Source: Streptomyces rimosus subsp. rimosus (lineage in GTDB: Bacteria; Actinomycetota; Actinomycetes; Streptomycetales; Streptomycetaceae). From it: DNA of 64,000 nt. Both the position numbers and the translations under genes were made by a program. The notes beneath the pieces are model-generated. The model had not been told where the DNA came from. It saw nothing but the letters and a program-made list of their open reading frames with translations, and did not search any database. Shown one piece after another: positions 36,135-43,700 of this stretch. The DNA lies in contig NZ_JOCQ01000017.1 of assembly GCF_000720725.1 (NCBI RefSeq), positions 46,221 to 110,220 of the forward strand, in the 5' to 3' direction. How positions within the stretch are numbered: the stretch's first letter is position 1; every line of letters begins with the position of its first letter.

Positions 36135-37478
36135 ATGGACGTATCCGCACCGAAGAGCCGTACCGCGCCGGCGGTCCCGCCGGCGCCGGAGCAGCAGCCG
36201 CAGTGGCCGGACGAGGCGGCCCGGGACGCGGTGGTCGCCGAACTGCGCGCCGCCGCGCCGCTGGTGTTCGCCGAGGAGTGCGACCGGCTGAAGGACCGGC
36301 TGGCGGCGGTGGCCCGCGGCGAGGCGTTCCTGCTCCAGGGCGGGGACTGCGCGGAGACCTTCCGGCAGACCTCCGCCGGGTCGGTCGGCGCGACGTTGCG
36401 CACCCTGCTCCAGATGGCCGTGGTGCTCACGTACGCGGCGTCCGTGCCGGTGGTCAAGGTCGGCCGGATGGCCGGGCAGTACGCCAAGCCGCGCTCGGCG
36501 CCGACCGAGACCCGCGACGGCGTCACGCTGCCCGTCTACCGGGGCGACGCGGTCAACGGCCTGGAGTTCAGCGCACCGGCCCGGCGGCCCGACCCGCGCC
36601 GGATGCGGCAGGTCTACGACGCCTCCACGACCACGCTCAACCTCGTACGGGCGCTGACCCAGGGCGGTTTCGCGGACCTGCACCAGGTGCACGCCTGGAA
36701 CCGGGGCTTCGTCAGCGACTCCCCCTCGGGCCGGCGCTACGAGGAGCTGGCCGACGAGATCGAGCGGTCGCTGCTGTTCATGCACGCGTGCGGGGTGGCG
36801 CCCAACGAGGTGCACGCCGCCGAGTTCTTCGTCAGCCACGAGGGGCTGCTGCTGGACTACGAGAACGCGCTGGTCCGCACCGACGACCGGACCGGGACGC
36901 GCTACGCCGCCAGCGGGCACCTGATCTGGGTGGGCGAGCGCACCCGCCACCCGGACGGCGCGCACCTGGACTTCCTCAGCCGCATCCGCAACCCGGTCGC
37001 GGTGAAGATCGGCCCGGACGCGCACCCCGACGACCTGCTGCGCTACGTGGACCGGCTGGACCCGGACCGGGAGCCGGGCCGGCTGACGTTCGTGGTGCGC
37101 ATGGGCGCGGAGCGGGTGCGCGACCGGCTGCCGCGGCTGGTGGAGAAGGCGGTGGCGGACGGCGCCCGGGTGGCGTGGGTGTGCGATCCGATGCACGGCA
37201 ACACCTATGTGACCCCCAGCGGCCACAAGACCCGGCGTTTCGACGTGATCCTGGACGAGGTGCAGGGATTCTTCGAGGTGCACCGGGCGCTGGGCACCCA
37301 CGCCGGCGGCCTGCACGTGGAGCTGACCGGCAGCGATGTGACCGAGTGCGTGGGCGGCGGCAGCACGGTGGGTGTGGAGGACCTGCCGCTGCGGTACGAG
37401 AGCGCCTGCGATCCCCGGCTCAACCACGGCCAGTCCATCGATCTCGCCTTCCGGGCCGCGGAGATGCTGCGCGGCTGA
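36135..37478 (+). CDS. Class II 3-deoxy-7-phosphoheptulonate (DAHP) synthase
   Basis: 447 aa from ATG 36135 (an adjacent in-frame GTG at 36132 is possible). Plant/actinobacterial type II DAHP synthase signatures: LLQGGDCAETF near residue 65, KVGRMAGQYAKPRS, YRGDAVNG, WNRGFV, SHEGLLLDYE, NPVAVKIGP, WVCDPMHGNT, GGLHVELTG and ECVGG. It condenses phosphoenolpyruvate with erythrose 4-phosphate, the first step of the shikimate pathway. With trpE, trpG, trpD and trpC it forms a set that draws carbon into tryptophan for the halogenase and the first NRPS line. The promoter gap to its left contains the putative operator. It is the last gene of the supply block. Confidence 0.96.
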   Translation: MDVSAPKSRTAPAVPPAPEQQPQWPDEAARDAVVAELRAAAPLVFAEECDRLKDRLAAVARGEAFLLQGGDCAETFRQTSAGSVGATLRTLLQMAVVLTYAASVPVVKVGRMAGQYAKPRSAPTETRDGVTLPVYRGDAVNGLEFSAPARRPDPRRMRQVYDASTTTLNLVRALTQGGFADLHQVHAWNRGFVSDSPSGRRYEELADEIERSLLFMHACGVAPNEVHAAEFFVSHEGLLLDYENALVRTDDRTGTRYAASGHLIWVGERTRHPDGAHLDFLSRIRNPVAVKIGPDAHPDDLLRYVDRLDPDREPGRLTFVVRMGAERVRDRLPRLVEKAVADGARVAWVCDPMHGNTYVTPSGHKTRRFDVILDEVQGFFEVHRALGTHAGGLHVELTGSDVTECVGGGSTVGVEDLPLRYESACDPRLNHGQSIDLAFRAAEMLRG

Positions 37479-37510
37479 GCACGGCAGACCGCTTCCGGGG
37501 CGCGGATACG

Positions 37511-37557
37511 GACCAATCCGTAGATCATTGACCCGGCCGGGCGCGCTGATCAATACT
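37511..37557 (+). promoter_or_regulatory. Putative promoter of the second NRPS operon with GACCAAT motif
   Basis: The 198-nt gap after the DAHP synthase gene contains GACCAATCC (37511-37519), then TTGACC (37528-37533), an 18-nt spacer and AATACT (37552-37557). The TTGACCCGGC around the -35 box is identical to that of the promoter at 36051, which also has a GACCAAT upstream. This suggests related control of aromatic supply and the second NRPS operon. The assignment is by eye only. Confidence 0.45.
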
Positions 37558-37682
37558 CCTTCCGGGCGAAACCGCCCCGGAGCATTCGCTCACGAGGCGA
37601 GGCGTCACGGTGCGGACGAACGCCACGAGCGTCTTCTCCGCGCCGTGCCGAGGGGGGTTCCGGGTGATGAAGGCAGGTGACC

Positions 37683-38696
37683 GTGCCACGCGTTCCTGAA
37701 GGCCCGGCTCCGCTGGCCGTACGGGCCGCGGGCTGGCAGTTCCCGGAGACCGTCCGGGACACCGCCCGGTTACCGGAGTTGGCGGACCTGACACCGGCCG
37801 AACGCGGCGTCTGCGCCGGACTGGGCATCGACCGCATCCGGGCGGACGACGTACCGGACGCGGCCGCCCTGGCCGCCGGCGCCGCACGGCGCGCGCTGGC
37901 CGCCGCCGGACTGACCGCGGCGGAAGTCCGCGCCCTGGTCGTCGTCGAGTCCCGCGCCCCGCAGACTTTGCTCAGCTCGGAGGCGACCCGGTTACAGGAA
38001 CTGCTCGGCGCCCGGGACGCGGTCACCTTCTCGGTGGGCGGGCTGGGCTGCGTCTCCATCGCCCCGGCCCTGCTCACCGCCCGCGGCCTGCTCGCCGCCG
38101 ACCCGGACCTCGGCCACGTGCTGGTCGCGCACGGCAGCACCCCCGCGACCCCGGGCCGCTACCGCCACCCGGTGACCGTCAACGGGGACGGCGGCGGCGC
38201 GCTGCTGCTCTCCCGGACCGGCCCGGTGCGGGTACTGGATTCCGTCCAGGAGACCGACGGCCGCTACTGGAATCTCTTCGAGGTCGACTTCCGCGACGTG
38301 CCCAGCGCGCAGTGGCGGGAACGCTGCCAGGACCCGGCCGTCTATTCCTTCCAGTTGGCGGTGCAGACCCGCAACCGGCTGACGGCGCTGCTGGACAAAC
38401 TCCTCGCCCGGCACGGGATGACCCGTACGGATGTCGCCGGATACGTCACGCAGAACCTCTCCGTCGGCAGTTTCGGGTTCACCGAGGAATCCCTCGGCAT
38501 CGGCGTGCTGCCGGCCTGCCGCGACAACCTCCGCGAATTCGGGCACCTGGGCCCGAACGACGTGTTCTTCAACCTCTACACGGCGCTCGAACGAGGGGAA
38601 CTGGGTGAAGGGGACCGCGCGGTGCTGATCAACGTGAGTCCGGTGGCCGCGTGGAGCGTGCTGCTGGTGGACATAGGCGCGGAGCCGGTGCGGTGA
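37683..38696 (+). CDS. KASIII (FabH)-like ketosynthase/acyltransferase lacking HQAN
   Basis: 337 aa from GTG 37683; GTG 37677 is in frame but too close to the GAAGGCAGG ribosome site, so I prefer 37683. The thiolase-fold pattern is clear: AGLGIDRIRADD, VVVESRAPQTLLSSEATRL, the nucleophile Cys123 in VGGLGCVSIAP, NGDGGGALLLSR and a C-terminal VLINVSPVAAWSVLL. The His of the usual HQAN motif is Thr256 (TQNL), so normal decarboxylative condensation is doubtful. Homologues with altered triads act as acyltransferases in secondary metabolism. It is coupled (GTGA overlap) to a stand-alone A-PCP and may move an acyl or aminoacyl group to or from that PCP. Codons 30 and 104 are TTA, implying bldA control. 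Confidence 0.85.
   Translation: MPRVPEGPAPLAVRAAGWQFPETVRDTARLPELADLTPAERGVCAGLGIDRIRADDVPDAAALAAGAARRALAAAGLTAAEVRALVVVESRAPQTLLSSEATRLQELLGARDAVTFSVGGLGCVSIAPALLTARGLLAADPDLGHVLVAHGSTPATPGRYRHPVTVNGDGGGALLLSRTGPVRVLDSVQETDGRYWNLFEVDFRDVPSAQWRERCQDPAVYSFQLAVQTRNRLTALLDKLLARHGMTRTDVAGYVTQNLSVGSFGFTEESLGIGVLPACRDNLREFGHLGPNDVFFNLYTALERGELGEGDRAVLINVSPVAAWSVLLVDIGAEPVR
37770..37772 (+). promoter_or_regulatory. TTA codon (bldA checkpoint) in the KASIII-like gene
   Basis: Leu codon 30 (in TARLPEL) is TTA. In Streptomyces TTA is read only by the bldA tRNA and often times expression of secondary-metabolite genes. Confidence 0.85.
37992..37994 (+). promoter_or_regulatory. Second TTA codon in the KASIII-like gene
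   Basis: Leu codon 104 (in EATRLQEL) is TTA, in the same frame as the first. Confidence 0.85.
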
Positions 38697-40636
38697 CGCC
38701 GGCCACGGGGGAATCCGGACGGACGGGTGCGCGTGCCCACCGTACGGAAGGGGAGGCGCGCGCCGTGGTGGACGTGCTGGAGCTGTTCGAGCACCAGGTG
38801 CGTACGGCTCCGGAGCGCACCGCGCTGGCCGTCGGCGCACACAGCCTCACGTACGGGCAACTGCACTTATCGGCAGCACGGTTGGCGCAGCGGATTGCCG
38901 ACGGCGGTGGCGTCCGGCCGGGCTCCGGCCAGGTCGTGGCGCTGCACCTGCGGCAGAGCGCCCACACGGTCGTCGGCATGCTGGCGGCCCTGCGCCTGGG
39001 CGTGGCCTGGTACGTGATCGAGCCGGACCCGCACGCCCCCGGTCCGGCTGCCGAACGGGTCCGCACGGCCCTCGCCGACACCGACTGCGCGGCCGTCGTC
39101 TTCGACGGCACCGACCCCGCGACCGCCCCGGAAGCGGTGGCCGCGGTGGCACCCCGTACGCCCCGGCTCGATCTGTCCGGGCCGGACGGAACAGCAGCTT
39201 CCGGGGCGGCGGCGTCCGGGACCGCGCCACGGGCCCGGGTGCCGGGCAGCGCCCCGGCGTACGTCATCGGCACCGCCGGTTCGACCGGCGCGGCCAAGGC
39301 CGTCGTGGTCGGCCGCGGCGCTCTCGCCCAGCTGATGGCCGTACGCGGCGAGGAGCCGGGCGTGACCACCTTCTCGCCGTGCCGGCTGGCCTGGGACGGG
39401 TCCCTGCTGCTGCTCTTCCACGCGCTGTGCACCGGCGGTACGGCCGTGCTGCCGGACGCGCGGGAGCTGCCCGACGCGGCGCGGAGCGCGGCACTCATCG
39501 CCACCTGGCAGGCCCGGCAGATCGCCGCGCCGCCGTCCTTCTACCGGCTGATGCTGCCGCACCTGGCCGGGGCCGACCGCCACCTGCGCAGGGTGATCCT
39601 CGGCGGTGAAGCGGTCCCCGCCACGCTGATCGACGCGCACCGCAGGACGCTGCCGGGTACGCGGCTGCGGAACGAGTACGGTCCGACGGAAGCCACGGTC
39701 GGCGTCGTCGCGTACGACGTACCGGACGCCCCCGAAGCCACCATCGCGGACACCGCCGCACCGATCGGCCGTCCCATCGGACCGGCCACCCGGATCCACG
39801 TCCTCGGCCGCGACCTGCGGCCCGTTCCCGCCGGGGCGCTGGGCGAGCTGTACATCGGCGGCCCGCAGGTCGCCCTGGGGTACGCGAACCGCCCGGCCGA
39901 GACCGCGGGCCGGTTCGTGGCGGACCCGTACGCCGGTGCCCCCGGCGCCCGGATGTACCGCACCGGCGACCTGGCGCGGGCCGACGCGGCGGGTGTGATC
40001 ACCTTCGCTGGGCGTGCGGACGGACAGGTGAAGGTGCGCGGGGCGCGGATCGAACGGCACGCCGTGGAGGCCGTGGTGGAGAGCCACCCCGGGGTCGAGC
40101 GGGCGTACGTCCTGGCGGTGCCCGACGAGCGCATGGACACCACGCTCGTGGCGTTCTGGTCCGGGCCACGGGCCAAGGGGCCGACGGTCCGCGAGCTGCT
40201 GGCGCACTGCGCGTCCCGGCTGGCCGCGCACGCCGTTCCCGAACGCTTCGTCCAGGTCGCGGACGTTCCGTTGACGCCCCAGGGCAAGACCGACGAGAAC
40301 GCCCTGCGCGCGCTGCTCGCGGAGGCCGGGCCCGCCGCTTCGGACGGCGGCGCCGCGCAGCGCTTCGGCACCGAGCTGGAACAGCAGGTCGCCGCGCTGT
40401 GGGCCGACGTGCTGCGGCACGACGGCTTCGGACCCGACGACGGCTTCTTCGCGGCGGGCGGCAACTCGCGCCGGGTCGTGGAGCTGCACATGGGGCTGGA
40501 GCGGCGGTGGCCGGGCGCGGTCCGGGTGGGGCAGCTCTTCGACCTGGTCACCGTACGGGACCAGGCGGAGGCCGTCGGCCGGGCGCTCGCCGGGAGCGAC
40601 GGGCCGGCCGGTGCGCCGGCGGCGTTCGAAGTGTGA
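38693..40636 (+). CDS. Stand-alone NRPS A-PCP didomain
   Basis: 647 aa from GTG 38693, overlapping the previous stop by 4 nt. The frame is open further upstream inside the KASIII-like gene, but the overlap start is the natural one. A domain about residues 20-540: altered core AYVIGTAGSTGAAKAVVV (normally TSGSTGxPKG), EYGPTEATVG, MYRTGDLARA, GRADGQVKVRGARIE and A10 QGKTDENAL. PCP about 560-640 with GGNSRR. The pocket reads roughly D-G-L-A-I-G-E-V-G-K: Asp235 is kept, so an alpha-amino acid is expected, but I cannot name it. Codon 59 is TTA. With no C domain it must supply its residue in trans, either to the KS protein next door or to the A-less module further downstream. Confidence 0.9.
   Translation: MTPATGESGRTGARAHRTEGEARAVVDVLELFEHQVRTAPERTALAVGAHSLTYGQLHLSAARLAQRIADGGGVRPGSGQVVALHLRQSAHTVVGMLAALRLGVAWYVIEPDPHAPGPAAERVRTALADTDCAAVVFDGTDPATAPEAVAAVAPRTPRLDLSGPDGTAASGAAASGTAPRARVPGSAPAYVIGTAGSTGAAKAVVVGRGALAQLMAVRGEEPGVTTFSPCRLAWDGSLLLLFHALCTGGTAVLPDARELPDAARSAALIATWQARQIAAPPSFYRLMLPHLAGADRHLRRVILGGEAVPATLIDAHRRTLPGTRLRNEYGPTEATVGVVAYDVPDAPEATIADTAAPIGRPIGPATRIHVLGRDLRPVPAGALGELYIGGPQVALGYANRPAETAGRFVADPYAGAPGARMYRTGDLARADAAGVITFAGRADGQVKVRGARIERHAVEAVVESHPGVERAYVLAVPDERMDTTLVAFWSGPRAKGPTVRELLAHCASRLAAHAVPERFVQVADVPLTPQGKTDENALRALLAEAGPAASDGGAAQRFGTELEQQVAALWADVLRHDGFGPDDGFFAAGGNSRRVVELHMGLERRWPGAVRVGQLFDLVTVRDQAEAVGRALAGSDGPAGAPAAFEV
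38867..38869 (+). promoter_or_regulatory. TTA codon in the A-PCP gene
   Basis: Leu codon 59 (in GQLHLSAARL) is TTA. With the two in the preceding gene, this makes three bldA-dependent codons at the head of the second NRPS operon. Confidence 0.85.
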
Positions 40637-40643
40637 GCGCCCC

Positions 40644-40666
40644 GGCCCCGCGGGCCTGACCACTTG
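40644..40666 (+). promoter_or_regulatory. Small hairpin and GACCACTTG motif before the KS gene
   Basis: In the 119-nt gap, GGCCC-CGC-GGGCC (40644-40656) could form a short stem, and GACCACTTG (40658-40666) matches the GACCANTT motif found in front of the MocR and DAHP synthase genes. I see no strong -35/-10 pair; the gap may only space two genes of one operon. Confidence 0.3.
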
Positions 40667-40755
40667 GGCACGGCCGCGTTCGAGCACCTCGGAAAGAGCG
40701 TGTACGACCACCTCGGCACAGCCGGGTATCCGCAAGCAGCACAGGGGGATTGCAC

Positions 40756-43700
40756 ATGACGAGCCGCCCGGCTCAAGACGACGACATCGCCGTGGTCGGC
40801 ATCGGTCTGCGCCTGCCCGACGCGGACGGCCTGGCGCAGTTCCGCGCCAACCTCCGCGCGGGACGGGACTCCGTGGGACCGCTGCCCCCCGCCCGCGCGG
40901 CGGCGACCGGCCTGGACCCCGCTGCCGGCTACCTGCCCATGGGCCACCTCGCCGATATCACCGGCTTCGACCACGCCTTCTTCGGTATCTCGCGCCGTGA
41001 GGCGTCCCTGATGGACCCGCAGCAGCGCCTCGCCCTGGTGCTCGCGCAGGAGGCACTGGAGGACGCCGGATACGCGACGGCGGGCCTGCGGGATCACGCG
41101 GTGGCGGTCGTCCTCGGCTCCGCCGTCTCCAGTTACGGCGCGCCCGCCGCCGAACCCGGGGCGCTCAGCTCGCTGGGCAACGTCTCCTTCGGGCTGCCCG
41201 CGCGCATCGCCCACGTCCTGGGCCTGTCCGGTCCCTGCTACGCGATCGACACCGGCTGCAACAGCTCGCTGATCGCCGTCCACCACGCGAGCCGTGAACT
41301 GGCCGCCGGGGACGCCGAGTACGCCGTCGCGGGCGGCGTCAGCGTCCGCTGCGGCGCGCTGCCCGCGCGGGAAGCCGCGGGGCTGGACGAGCTGGTGTCC
41401 CCCACCGGGCGCTGCCGGGCCTTCGACGCCGACGCGGACGGCACGGTGTCCGGCGAAGGCGGAGCGGTGCTGCTGCTGACCACGCTGGGACGGGCCCGCG
41501 CGGACGGTGCCCCCGTGCACGCGGTGCTCCGGGGCAGTGCCGTACTGCACAACGGGCGGGCCGCCGCCACCCTCAGCACGCCGAGCGCGGCGGCCCAGGC
41601 GCGGGTGATCGCGCGGGCCTGGCGCTCGGCCGGTGCCGACCCCGCCGACGCCGGTTACCTGGAGGCGCACGGCTCGGGGACCCGGCTCGGCGACGCGGTG
41701 GAACTGGAGGGGCTGGCCGCCGCGTTCGCCTCCCGGGGCGCGGGCGGGGGTGACGGCGCCACCGCACGGCTCCCGCGCCTCCCGATCGGCTCGGTGAAGA
41801 CGAACATCGGTCACCTCGACCACGCCGCCGGTATCGCGGGCCTGGTCAAGGCGGTGCTCAGCGTCCGGTACGGCGAGCTGTACCCGTCGCTGCACTTCAC
41901 CCGCGCCACCGGCGGCGTCGACCTGGAAGCCGCCGACCTGGAGGTCGTCACCGGGACGCGCCCGTGGCCGGACCAGGGACGGGACCGGCTCGCCGGGGTC
42001 AGCTCGTTCAGCCTCGTCGGCGTCAACGCCCACTGTGTGGTGCAGCAGCCGCCGGAGGGGGACGAGCGGGAGCCGGTGCCGGACGGTCGTGGCGCGCCCA
42101 CGCTGGTCGCGGTGTCCGCCCGGAGCCGGGACGCGCTGGCCACGCTGTGCGAACGTACGGCTGGGGCTCTGCACGACGGCCGTCCGCGGCTGGCCGATGT
42201 GGCCCTCACCCTCAACAGCGGACGCAACCATTACGAGCACCGCATCGCCGTACCGGCCCGCACCTCCGAGGAGCTGGCCCGGCGGCTCGCCGAACGGGCG
42301 GAGCGGCAGGCGGCGACGCCGTACGCCGGGAATCGGGCCGCAGGCGTCGCCGGCCCCGCGGCGCCCAAGGTCGTACTGCTGCTGTCGCCCGGGGCCCGGC
42401 CCGCGGGAGTGGAGCCCGTACCACTGCCCGCCGCGCTGGAGCCTCTGGCGACCGACCACGGCTACCTCGCAGGTCAGTTGGCGATGCACCGTGCGCTGAT
42501 CCGCTGCGGGGTACGGATCGACGCCGTCCTCAGTGGCGGCGCGTCGCACTACCTGGCACGGCAGTTGCGCGGCGAGCTGACCGGGCCGGAGCAACTGCCG
42601 CCGGACGCCGGTACTGCCGTACCGGCGGTCGATGCCGGAAAGCTGCGCGCGGTGGCGGACCGGCTGTCGGCGGACGGCGCGGTGGTCTTCGTGGAGCCCG
42701 CCCCCGACGGCGAACTCGGCGCCCTGCTCACCCCGCACCTGTCCGGGCGGGAAGGCGCCGAGGTGCTGACGGCCGACGCGGACAGCGGTCTTCCCGGCAT
42801 CCTCGGCGGACTGTACGAACGCGGGCTGGGCCTCGACTGGTCCGCGGTGAACGCGCTCTCCGCGCAGGCGGACGGGGCGGCCGGACGGGCCCCGCGCCGC
42901 CTGCGGCTGCCGGGGCACCCGATGACCCCGACCCGGTGCTGGGTGGGCCCGCCGCCGGCCCCGGAGGCGCCCCTCGCGGCTCCTCCGGCACCATGCGCCC
43001 CGGAGCACGCCGAACCCGCCGCCCCGCCCGGCGACGCGTCGGCCTGGCTCCGTACCGTGTTCGCCGAACTGCTCGGCACCGAAGGCGAAATCACCGACGG
43101 CGCCGACTACTTCGCGCTCGGCGGCAATTCGATCATCGCGCTCCAGCTCGTCGAACGGGTCGAGGCGCGCTACGGGTTCCGGCCGAAGCTGCTGGACGTG
43201 TACGAGCACCCCACGGTCGCCGGATTCGCCGGCCTGCTCACCGGTACGGCCGCCGGAACAGCGCAGCCGCCCGCCGCCCCGCTGCCCCCGGTGGTGCCCC
43301 AGCCCGACCTGGTGATGTCCTTCGGCCAGGAACGGATGTGGTTCCACCACCAGCTCGACAAGGACACCACGCTCTACAACCTGCCGATGGTCAGCCACGT
43401 CCGCGGCCCGGTCGACGTGGCCGCGGTGCGCGGCATGTGGGAGGGCCTGGCCGCCCGCCACGAAGTGCTGCGGTCCAACTTCGCGGAGGTGGACGGGGAA
43501 CCCGCGCTCCGGATACGCCCGGAGCTCGGGAACTTCTTCCGGTACGCCGACGTGCAGACGGCGCCCGACCCGGCCGCGGCGGCCCGTGAGCTGGTGCGCG
43601 AGGCGGCGGAGCACCGCTTCGACCTGGCCGCGGACCCGCTGGTGCGGGTGCTGGTCGTCCGGCTGGCCCCGGAGGAGCACGTCATCCAGGTGACCATGCA

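Noticed and set aside
37479..37676. Small gene in the gap before the KASIII-like gene
   Set aside because: No frame with a ribosome site and sensible composition; the gap reads better as a promoter region.
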